Positions 16,737 to 24,095 of a DNA stretch of 36,641 bases are shown here, piece by piece (positions within the stretch are counted from its first letter, which is position 1; every line of letters starts with the position of its first letter). The notes beneath the pieces are model-generated. The model saw only the letters and a program-made list of their open reading frames with translations, did not search any database and was not told the origin of the DNA. Source of the stretch: an uncultured Eubacterium sp. (GTDB lineage Bacteria > Bacillota > Clostridia > Lachnospirales > Lachnospiraceae); contig CAJUHV010000039.1 in NCBI GenBank assembly GCA_910586445.1, positions 1 to 36,641 on the forward strand, given 5' to 3'. Made by a program: the position numbers and the translations under genes.

Positions 16737-17993
16737 ATGAAGTACGAATCTGAACTTAAATTTTTTATGAATTATCATAAAAACCTCAACATCTTCTGCC
16801 GCATAATCAAAAATGCTTCCGACTGCACCAACGATCTGGATATCGGATTCCGGCGTCTGATAAATCCGGCCATACACTGGGAAGAAAAGACACAGAAGCT
16901 GTTGGATTTATGCCAGCCGAACAAAATTTACAGACTGTTAGACGAATTTATGTTCCGCTATCTGTTAATCCGCCTGCCGGATACCGAAACACCCGCCTTT
17001 ATTATTGTCGGCCCATACTGCCTGAAAGAGATTACACAGAAAGCACTCTTTGACTGTATTCAAAAATATTCTCTCTCACCGGAAACAACCTCTGAAATTG
17101 AGAAAATATTTTATTCCGCCCCTGTTGTCGCCTCTGAACACGGACTGCTCGCCGCAGCCAACACATTAGGCGAGTACCTCTGGGGCGGCATCAATAATTT
17201 TTCGCTGCAGGAAATCCATTTTGAAGCATTTCTGGATCTGGAGCCTGTGGCAGAACGGCCGGTTGACGCAGAACCGATCGACGCATTTTTAAGCATGAAG
17301 GTGCTGTCAGACCGCTATGCCGGAGAAAACCGCTTAATGCAGGCAGTTGCACAAGGCCAGATCCACAAGGCAGAGCTGCTGATCAGCCGCTTTAATATGG
17401 CCTGTATAGAAAAACGCACAATAGATCCCATCCGAAATTTTAAAAACTACCTGATCATTGCAAATACAATTATGCGCAAGGCAGCTGAGGCCGGCACGGT
17501 GCATCCGCTGCATATCGACAGCCTCTCCACACGGTTCGCGCAGCAGATCGAACAGGCCCGCACAGAGGAGACACTGCGCAGGCTGTTAAACGATATGGTA
17601 CGCAAATACTGCCTGCTCGTAAAAAACCATTCCATGAAGGGCTATTCACTGCTGATACGCAAAATATTAGTACGCATTGATTCCGACCTGACAGCCGACC
17701 TGAGCCTGAAGGCACAGGCAGATTTTTTGGAAGTAAACTCCAGCTACCTGTCCACACTTTTTAAAAAAGAAACCGGAACCACACTGACCGAATATGTAAA
17801 CCGCAAGCGGATTGAACACGGCATCTTCCTGCTCAATACCACCCATATGCAGATCCAGACGATTGCACAATGCTGCGGGATTCCAGACGTGAATTACTTC
17901 ACAAAGACTTTTAAAAAAATCGTAGGCAGAACACCAAAAGAATACCGCAACCATGTATCTCCATATTCGCCTAATACGGCAGACATAAAATAA
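16737..17993 (+). CDS. AraC-family transcriptional regulator
   Basis: A 418-residue protein. The last 100 residues hold two helix-turn-helix units (LSLKAQADFLEVNSSYLSTLF quoted as LEVNSSYLSTLFKKETG, and IQTIAQCCGIPDVNYFTKTF, with the closing FKKIVGRTPKEYR signature). The N-terminal 300 residues form a sensor of the type common in Clostridial AraC regulators beside sugar genes (FIIVGPYCLKEIT). The start is ATG 16737 with AAGGTG seven bases before it; the ATG at 16722 lacks a site. It is divergent from uidA across 169 bp, in which the uidA side has a TTATAC -10 (16602-16607) but a poor -35, as expected for an activator-dependent promoter. Probably senses a glucuronide or related sugar (inferred). 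Confidence 0.9.
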   Translation: MKYESELKFFMNYHKNLNIFCRIIKNASDCTNDLDIGFRRLINPAIHWEEKTQKLLDLCQPNKIYRLLDEFMFRYLLIRLPDTETPAFIIVGPYCLKEITQKALFDCIQKYSLSPETTSEIEKIFYSAPVVASEHGLLAAANTLGEYLWGGINNFSLQEIHFEAFLDLEPVAERPVDAEPIDAFLSMKVLSDRYAGENRLMQAVAQGQIHKAELLISRFNMACIEKRTIDPIRNFKNYLIIANTIMRKAAEAGTVHPLHIDSLSTRFAQQIEQARTEETLRRLLNDMVRKYCLLVKNHSMKGYSLLIRKILVRIDSDLTADLSLKAQADFLEVNSSYLSTLFKKETGTTLTEYVNRKRIEHGIFLLNTTHMQIQTIAQCCGIPDVNYFTKTFKKIVGRTPKEYRNHVSPYSPNTADIK

Positions 17994-18025
17994 ACATCCT
18001 ATAATACAAAAAGGAGCTGCTGCTT

Positions 18026-18721
18026 ATGACTAACCAGATCAACCAGGCTGATCATGCCATACATAAAATCGGCGTCATATCCGACACCCACGGCCTGCTG
18101 CGGGAAAATGTGATGGATATACTCCGTACATGCGAAGCCGTCCTGCACGGCGGAGATATCCATAACCGTCAGGTACTGGAGCAGTTAAAAGCCGCTGCCC
18201 CTTTCTATGCAGTATGCGGCAATGCCGACCATACACTGGCCCCGGAACTGCCAAAGTCTGTCTCCGTCGAGCTGTTCGGCCTCAAAATATTTATGATACA
18301 CAATAAAAAGCAGATACCGGCAGATTTAAGCGGCCATGACCTTATTATTTATGGTCATTCCCACAAATATGCACAGACGCAGTCAGGCGGACAGGTCTGG
18401 CTGAATCCGGGCAACTGCGGTGCAAGGCGCTTTTCGCTGCCGGTAACAATGGCAGTTATCCACACGCCTGGAGACGGCACGTTTGAAATCGAACGGATCG
18501 ACCTGGCTTCACCTGCTGTAAAAGCTGCCTCCATTCCTTCGGATAAGTTGAAATCTATCACAGAACGCGTCATAAAAGAAACCGACAAAGGAACATCCGT
18601 AGAAAATATCGCAAAAAAATGCCGTATCCCAATAGAACTGGCTGACCAGATCTGCCGGCTGTACCTTACGCACCCGGGCATCCATGCGGACGGCATTTTA
18701 AAAAAAATGCAGGCAGAGTAA
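18026..18721 (+). CDS. YfcE/MJ0936-like metallophosphoesterase
   Basis: A 231-residue calcineurin-like phosphodiesterase. Metal-binding motifs in order: GVISDTHG, LHGGDIHN, CGNADHT and IYGHSHKYA, all intact. It hydrolyses phosphodiesters, physiological substrate unknown. Family members usually have about 160-185 residues. Here the C-terminal 60 residues (KSITERVIKETDKGTS, IAKKCRIPIELADQICRLYL, HADGILKKMQ) look like a small helix-turn-helix-like add-on. AAGGAGCTGCTGCTT precedes the ATG. It begins 32 bp after the AraC gene and may be co-transcribed with it. No clear terminator follows. Confidence 0.9.
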   Translation: MTNQINQADHAIHKIGVISDTHGLLRENVMDILRTCEAVLHGGDIHNRQVLEQLKAAAPFYAVCGNADHTLAPELPKSVSVELFGLKIFMIHNKKQIPADLSGHDLIIYGHSHKYAQTQSGGQVWLNPGNCGARRFSLPVTMAVIHTPGDGTFEIERIDLASPAVKAASIPSDKLKSITERVIKETDKGTSVENIAKKCRIPIELADQICRLYLTHPGIHADGILKKMQAE

Positions 18722-18807
18722 ATTCAGGCTATAGGCTGCGCATCAAAAAATAAATTACCCAGTGGTATTATAAAATAAAGCTGCTTTCAAAAAACTACAA
18801 AAAAATA

Positions 18808-18836
18808 TTGACAGCTTCTGACGAGCTGTATATAAT
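18808..18836 (+). promoter_or_regulatory. Perfect-consensus sigma-A promoter
   Basis: TTGACA (18808-18813), a 17-bp spacer and TATAAT (18831-18836) match the consensus exactly. It points towards the 13-bp repeat array and the toxin-antitoxin genes, about 700 bp upstream of the toxin start. No other gene lies in between. Confidence 0.9.
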
Positions 18837-18837
18837 T

Positions 18838-18866
18838 ATGATAGAAAAAATATATATTTCTATCAT
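18838..18866. promoter_or_regulatory. Palindromic operator at the transcription start
   Basis: ATGATAGAAA (18838-18847) and TTTCTATCAT (18857-18866) are perfect 10-bp arms around a 9-bp AT-rich centre. The palindrome covers the expected start point of the promoter at 18808-18836, an ideal place for a repressor. The HTH-bearing antitoxin encoded downstream is the obvious candidate to bind it (inferred). Confidence 0.65.
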
Positions 18867-18888
18867 TTCATAAGTAAGCGGACAAATC

Positions 18889-19493
18889 TTATTATCAGAA
18901 ATTATGATTTGAATTTATTATCTGAAGCTATCCGTTGATTTTATTATTTGAAGTTATCCGTTGATTTTATTATTTGAAGTTATCCGTTGATTTTATTATT
19001 TGAAGTTATCCGTTGATTTTATTATTTGATTTTATTATTTGATTTTATTATCTGAAGTTATCCGTTGATTTATTATTTGATTTTATTATCTGAAGTTAAT
19101 TTGAAGTTATCCGTTGATTTTATTATCCGAATTTATTATCTAAAGTTATCAGTTGATTTTATCAGTTGATTTTATCAGTTGATTTTATTATCCGAATTTA
19201 TTATCTGAAGTTGTTATCTGAAGTTATCATTTGATTTTATTATCTGAAGTTATCATTTGAATTATTATCTGAATTTAATTTGAATTTATCACTTGAATTT
19301 ATTATCCGAATTTATTATCTGAAGTTATCATTTGATTTTATTATCCGAATTTATTATCTGAATTTATCACTTGAATTTATTATCTGAATTTATCACTTGA
19401 ATTTATTATCTGAAGTTATCATTTGATTTTATTATCTGAAGTTATCATTTGATTTTATCATTTGATTTTATCATTTGAACTTATAATCAGAAG
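18889..19493. repeat. Array of 47 units of a 13-bp repeat
   Basis: The 605 bp split cleanly into 47 consecutive units with consensus TTATYATYTGAWK. All are 13 bp except four (two of 12 and two of 11 bp). Two subtypes, TTATTATYTGAAG and TTATCNNTTGATT, alternate in many places, giving a 26-bp higher order. There are no spacers as in CRISPR. The array starts about 45 bp after the start point of the perfect promoter and ends 44 bp before the toxin GTG. It would form a long AU-rich leader of the toxin-antitoxin mRNA. No ORF of note lies in it. Confidence 0.92.
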
Positions 19494-19537
19494 CTTGCAT
19501 TTACAGATATTCCCTATCAGAAAAGAGGAGGCAGTAT

Positions 19538-19951
19538 GTGAACTACAGTCCAGAAGCAGTAAGCAGTTACCTCTGTCAGGTAAAAACAGCAGTCCGCGCA
19601 GGAAATTACCGGATTGAGCAAAACCACAAGCGCAGGAAAAATCTGGCTTTATTCAAAGATTATGTCATAGACGAAGCAAAATGCAGGGAAATCCTTTTAA
19701 GCCTGACATCATGTGACTTTAGTGAAATTTTACATAATGAGCACCCTGGTTTTACCCATGAACAGCTCTATGTATTCGGCAGGGAGGTAAATCTGCTCCA
19801 AAGATTTGGAGACAAAGAGGAAACAGTACCTCTTTATATCAAATTAAATAAACTAGAAAACCAGTTTGTAATTATTATCTCGTTTCATAAGCAATCCTAC
19901 CCTTTATCCTGTGCCTTTAGCAAAATACAACCCCCGCAATGCTTTACATAA
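19538..19951 (+). CDS. MqsR-like toxin (mRNA interferase fold)
   Basis: A 137-residue protein. MqsR is a RelE-like ribonuclease that cuts mRNA at GCU sites. Matching features: an N-terminal SSYLCQVKTAVRAGNY (MqsR LSQVKKLVNAG), a central ILLSLTSCDFSEIL (MqsR VIIGLSESDFYKSM) and a C-terminal YIKLNKLENQFVIIISFHK (MqsR YLKITVIHDVLIVSFKEK). At 137 residues it is longer than MqsR (98), chiefly by a basic insert after residue 25 and an 18-residue tail. The start is GTG 19538 with AGAGGAGG eight bases before it; an out-of-frame ATG directly followed by TGA overlaps it. The gene precedes an MqsA-like antitoxin gene by 50 bp, the same order as mqsRA. Confidence 0.72.
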   Translation: MNYSPEAVSSYLCQVKTAVRAGNYRIEQNHKRRKNLALFKDYVIDEAKCREILLSLTSCDFSEILHNEHPGFTHEQLYVFGREVNLLQRFGDKEETVPLYIKLNKLENQFVIIISFHKQSYPLSCAFSKIQPPQCFT

Positions 19952-20001
19952 TAATAAATCAACCACATATTTATTTGATATCCGCTATAGGAGGACTGAT
20001 C

Positions 20002-21015
20002 ATGACCCAGAAAAAATATACGGATTTTTGTACACTGTGCAGGAAATATACAGAATACGACATTAAAAAGACTGACGAAACAGAACTGATCAAAAACCGT
20101 GCATATACATTCACCTTTACCACTGCATTCTGTAAGGAATGCGGCAGGGAAATGACCCTTCCCGGCATGATCGACCTTAACAGCCATGAACGTGATGAAC
20201 AGTACCGCACAGCAGAAGGCCTCATATCCATAGCAGATATAGAAAGGCTGATGGATACATACCGCATAGACAGTACACCCCTGTCATCCGCCTTAGGTTT
20301 TGAAAAGATGGCTATTGCCAGATACCTGGACGGCCAGATGCCGTCAAAAGAATATTCTGACATTATGAAGCATGCCTTAGCCTCTCCAGAATATATGGAT
20401 GCCCTTTTAGAACAAAATCGCGAAAAAACCGGCGAAGCTGCCTTCCAAAAAGCGAAAAAAGCTGCTGCTGATTTGAAATTATTATTTGACATACCGGAAA
20501 AAATGCTTGCCAGCATTGCATATATTTTTGATCAGATGCAGGAAGTAACCCCTCTTATGCTCCAGAAGCTTTTGTATTATATACAAGGAATAAATCTGGC
20601 GCTTTTTGACCGCCCGCTGTTTGTGGAAAACTGCGCTGCATGGCAGCACGGGCCTGTGTATCCAAAGGTTTACGCATTGTTTAAGGATTTTAAATACAGC
20701 CCGATCGACAACAATCTCTTTGTGTTCTTAAAAGGAACCAGACAGGCTTTATCCGCAGATGAAAAAAACGTGATCGACTTAATCATCGGCACATTCGGAA
20801 CATACAATGGAAAAATACTGGAAGATGTGACCCATAACGAGAAACCATGGCAGGATGCCAGATCCAGATGCCAGGCAGATGCGCATGCCTGTACCATTAT
20901 AGAATCAGCTGCCATCAGGCAGTACTTTCAGACGGTATCCAAACATTACCGCTTAGATACGGCAGAAGGCTTAATGCAGTATATTCATGCCCAGCTGGCT
21001 GCCGCAGGCTACTGA
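20002..21015 (+). CDS. Antitoxin: MqsA-like zinc ribbon and HTH fused to a Panacea (SocA/DUF4065) domain
   Basis: A 337-residue cytosolic protein. Zinc ligands are C10, C13, C44 and C47 (FCTLC and FCKECG), as in MqsA. Residues about 75-135 form a helix-turn-helix (SIADIERLMDTYRID, LSSALGFEKMAIARYLDG). Residues about 165-335 match the Panacea/SocA domain (EVTPLMLQKLLYYIQGI, AAWQHGPVYPKVY). Panacea domains are known as versatile antitoxin domains in Firmicutes and phages. The start is ATG 20002, with TAGGAGG seven bases before it. Expected role: neutralise the preceding MqsR-like toxin and repress the operon through the HTH (inferred). The 3' end overlaps the convergent TIM-barrel gene by 7 bp. 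Confidence 0.85.
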   Translation: MTQKKYTDFCTLCRKYTEYDIKKTDETELIKNRAYTFTFTTAFCKECGREMTLPGMIDLNSHERDEQYRTAEGLISIADIERLMDTYRIDSTPLSSALGFEKMAIARYLDGQMPSKEYSDIMKHALASPEYMDALLEQNREKTGEAAFQKAKKAAADLKLLFDIPEKMLASIAYIFDQMQEVTPLMLQKLLYYIQGINLALFDRPLFVENCAAWQHGPVYPKVYALFKDFKYSPIDNNLFVFLKGTRQALSADEKNVIDLIIGTFGTYNGKILEDVTHNEKPWQDARSRCQADAHACTIIESAAIRQYFQTVSKHYRLDTAEGLMQYIHAQLAAAGY

Positions 21016-21923
21016 TCAGCACCTGCGGCTTCAACCATTGACTTTGCCCTGCGGTAATTGATACAGTCACAATAATCATCCTCTCGGATCTCTAAAGTAA
21101 GCGGGCAGTCATATCCATAATCCTTATACAGCTTTAACAGCGCATCCACCTTATCCTGGCTCCGGAATCCGATTCCATGATTATGCGCAAATCCATTGCC
21201 GGTAAAGTCATTAAAATGAATCAGCCTGCACAGGCCCTGATTTGCTTTGAAAAAATGCTCCATGCTATAATCGATTTTATCCGGCGGCGCGCCCTGCGGC
21301 AGAAAATCTGCCGCTGATAAAAGCGCATTCATATATTTCTGCGTCATGGCGGCATGGCAGATATCCAATACGCTGCCCACCCTGTCACCAAAGCTTTCCC
21401 GCAGATACTGTACAATCTGCGTCAGGTCGGTAAATATGCCGTTGCACAGCCTCGGACTATATGAAAGCGCTTCTTTGTACTCCATTGGAACCACGTTTTC
21501 AATGGCCAGATCCACCATTGGAAACTCCTGCAGCAGACAGCCGAGCTCCTTTCCGATCCTCTTTCGAAGCAGTTCATATTCCATAAATTCATAATAAGAA
21601 ATTGAGGCATGTATGACAACCAGCACTTTATGTTCCCAGATCCGGGCACAATACTGTGCCAGCCGGAATACATTTCTGACTGGGCTTAAATCTTCTTTTT
21701 GAAACACGCGCTCTAAATTCATCATCTGCCCGTTATGATCGTAAGGAACATGAACCGCCCCGACATTTTTCATCGTAAATACCTGGGGTGGATAATTTTT
21801 TTCAAAGCATTCACCTTTCTGAAAAAAATCATATTCAAGATTGTATTCAACCGCATCACAGCCGCACCGCATTTTTTCCTTTATTTCTTCAATGCATAGT
21901 GAAGCTTTTGCATAGATTTCCAT
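21009..21923 (-). CDS. Sugar phosphate isomerase/epimerase-like TIM-barrel protein
   Basis: A 304-residue cytosolic protein of the AP-endonuclease-2/xylose-isomerase-like superfamily. Members use a divalent metal in a TIM barrel for sugar isomerisation or dehydration. Visible metal-site-like blocks: DLAIENVVPM (Glu), VGSVLDICHAA (Asp/His), RLIHFNDFTGNG (His/Asp) and PLTLEIREDDY (Glu). No specific substrate can be assigned. The ATG at 21923 follows GGGAGGG about 11 bases upstream. It lies 40 bp downstream of prfC on the same strand and is probably co-transcribed with it. Confidence 0.8.
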   Translation of the reverse strand: MEIYAKASLCIEEIKEKMRCGCDAVEYNLEYDFFQKGECFEKNYPPQVFTMKNVGAVHVPYDHNGQMMNLERVFQKEDLSPVRNVFRLAQYCARIWEHKVLVVIHASISYYEFMEYELLRKRIGKELGCLLQEFPMVDLAIENVVPMEYKEALSYSPRLCNGIFTDLTQIVQYLRESFGDRVGSVLDICHAAMTQKYMNALLSAADFLPQGAPPDKIDYSMEHFFKANQGLCRLIHFNDFTGNGFAHNHGIGFRSQDKVDALLKLYKDYGYDCPLTLEIREDDYCDCINYRRAKSMVEAAGADQ

Positions 21924-21963
21924 CTTTTTTTCTGCCCTCCCTTAAAGATCCCAAGAACCCGCC

Positions 21964-23553
21964 TTACTCCCTGCCGAACTCTGAAAGCTCCAGTCCTTTG
22001 TTCCGATCCAGAGTCATGCCGACACTCCATTCGTTGACAAACAGCAGCAGCGGCCTGCCCTTCATGTCCATAACCTTTTTCATATCGGATGTTCCTGTCA
22101 GCTGCTCTAAATCCAGTCCTTTGTTCTCAATCCAACGGATATGCTCATAAGGCAGGTTCTCCAGGCGGATTTCTACATTATATTCGTTTTCCAGGCGGAA
22201 TTTTAATACATCAAACTGCAGTACGCCGACTACCCCGACAATAATTTCCTCCATGCCGCCCTTGTATTCCTGAAAAATCTGAATCGCACCTTCCTGTGCA
22301 ATCTGCGTAACACCTTTGACAAACTGCTTGCGCTTCATCGTATCTACCTGACGCACTCTTGCAAAATGCTCCGGCGCAAACGTAGGAATGCCTTCAAAGG
22401 TAAAACGTTCTTTTGCAGTAGTCAGCGTATCGCCGATAGAAAAGATGCCCGGATCGAAGACACCGATAATGTCTCCGGCATATGCCTCTTTAATAATTTT
22501 GCGCTCCTGCGCCATCAGCTGCTGCGGCTGCGACAGCTTTACATCCCTGCCGCCCTGCATATGCCTTACTTCCATGCCGGCATGAAACCTGCCGGAACAG
22601 ATCCGCATAAATGCGACACGGTCACGATGATTTTTATTCATATTTGCTTGAATTTTAAACACAAATGCAGAAAAATCTTCCGAAAACGGGCTGATTTCCC
22701 CTGCGTCCGATTTTCTTGGCAGAGGCGCGTAAGTCATTTTCAAAAAATGATTTAAAAACGTCTCTACACCGAAATTTGTCAGTGCAGAGCCAAAAAACAC
22801 AGGAGACAGCTCACCTTTTGTAACCAGCTCCTGATCAAACTCCGCACTGGCACCGTCAAGCAGCTCAATCTCATCTGACAGCTGGCTGTATGACTGCGCA
22901 CCGATTTCTTCCTTTAATGCCGGATCATCAATATCGAGCTCACGCTGCGTGCCTTCCTTTGTTCCTTTTAATGTATCTGCGTAAATCATTACTCTTTTTG
23001 TATTACGGTCATATACTCCCCGAAATGCCTTGCCTGATCCAATCGGCCAGTTTACCGGACAGGTCGCGATTCCAAGCTCCTTTTCGATTTCATCTAATAA
23101 TTCAAATGTATCGTTCGCATCACGGTCCATTTTGTTGATAAATGTAAAAATCGGAATATGCCGCATTACACAGACTTTAAACAGCTTTCTCGTCTGTGCC
23201 TCTACGCCTTTTGATCCGTCTATAACCATGACCGCAGAATCTGCGGCCATCAATGTCCGGTAGGTATCTTCCGAAAAGTCCTGATGCCCGGGCGTATCCA
23301 ATATATTAATGCAATAATTATTGTAGTTAAACTGCAGCACAGATGAAGTAACCGAAATACCCCTCTGCTTTTCAATCTCCATCCAGTCGGATACTGCATG
23401 TCTTGCTGTCGCCTTTCCCTTTACAGAACCAGCCAGATTAATGGCTCCGCCGTACAGCAGAAACTTTTCCGTTAAAGTCGTCTTTCCTGCATCCGGGTGG
23501 GATATGATTGCAAATGTTCTTCTTTTTTCTATCTCCTGACGTAAATCTGCCAC
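21964..23553 (-). CDS. prfC: Peptide chain release factor 3
   Basis: A 529-residue translational GTPase that recycles RF1/RF2 after termination, the same length as the E. coli protein. GTPase motifs: G1 SHPDAGKTT, G3 DTPGHQDFSEDTYR, G4 NKMDRD, plus the RF3 hallmark ATARHAVSDWMEIEKQRG (switch I region). The start is GTG 23553 (VADLRQEIEKRRT), with GGAGG eight bases before it; the upstream TTG at 23568 lies directly on that site. A TIM-barrel gene follows. No specific regulation seen. Confidence 0.97.
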   Translation of the reverse strand: MADLRQEIEKRRTFAIISHPDAGKTTLTEKFLLYGGAINLAGSVKGKATARHAVSDWMEIEKQRGISVTSSVLQFNYNNYCINILDTPGHQDFSEDTYRTLMAADSAVMVIDGSKGVEAQTRKLFKVCVMRHIPIFTFINKMDRDANDTFELLDEIEKELGIATCPVNWPIGSGKAFRGVYDRNTKRVMIYADTLKGTKEGTQRELDIDDPALKEEIGAQSYSQLSDEIELLDGASAEFDQELVTKGELSPVFFGSALTNFGVETFLNHFLKMTYAPLPRKSDAGEISPFSEDFSAFVFKIQANMNKNHRDRVAFMRICSGRFHAGMEVRHMQGGRDVKLSQPQQLMAQERKIIKEAYAGDIIGVFDPGIFSIGDTLTTAKERFTFEGIPTFAPEHFARVRQVDTMKRKQFVKGVTQIAQEGAIQIFQEYKGGMEEIIVGVVGVLQFDVLKFRLENEYNVEIRLENLPYEHIRWIENKGLDLEQLTGTSDMKKVMDMKGRPLLLFVNEWSVGMTLDRNKGLELSEFGRE

Positions 23554-23755
23554 GGTACGTTCCTCCAATTCATGTATCTTTTACCAGCTGTCATGGATAT
23601 CCATTCCAGCTCCCGTAATTTTATAATACCCTCCCCAATCTGTCAAGCCTGCCAATGCCGGGTTTTACTAAGCCGCCCTGTGGACGTTTCGATACCGTTT
23701 TCGGAATGAACATGACGCACGGTCTGCTTTTTATTTTGACTGTGTTCCATGCCTT

Positions 23756-24003
23756 GAGACGGAGCGGCTTATGCTCCGCCCATTTAAAAGGGAAGATATT
23801 AAGGAATACTTTGAAATATCAAGGACTTGTTTTTACATGGCGTGTAGAAGAAAAGGGGGCGCAAAAAGGTAATTGAAAGAATCAATTTAGACGGATTTAT
23901 AAAGAAAACTGCTGCGGAAATCTCCCGCCGCTATGCCGATCAAAGCTGGGGACAAGGCTTTGCCACAGAAGCTGCGGCGAGAGCGGCCGCTTTTGGAATA
24001 AAC
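23756..24003 (+). pseudogene. GNAT (RimJ/RimL-like) acetyltransferase remnant
   Basis: Two pieces of one GNAT protein lie in different frames. At 23756-23872 the frame reads LETERLMLRPFKREDIKEYF before drifting into a stop (piece quoted: ETERLMLRPFKREDIKE), the standard N-terminus of RimJ/RimL-type acetyltransferases. Shifted by two bases, 23873-24003 reads INLDGFIKKT and then DQSWGQGFATEAAARAAAFG, the acetyl-CoA-binding segment. The central beta strands are missing and the 3' end is lost after FGIN. No start codon fits. The remaining part of the gap 23554-24095 holds no other feature I can see. Confidence 0.7.
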
Positions 24004-24095
24004 GAATCTCCGCCATTATCCCTTTGTGAAGGACTGACTATCCCGCTGCCCTGTCTGTTACCGCTCCATAAAATCCCCGCGGCGTTCGTCGTTCC

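Noticed and set aside
18889..19493. CRISPR array
   Set aside because: Units are 13 bp, head to tail, with no unique spacers and no cas genes nearby.
23655..23876. Plus-strand ORF of 73 codons
   Set aside because: It is out of frame with the recognisable GNAT pieces in the same bases and has no binding site.
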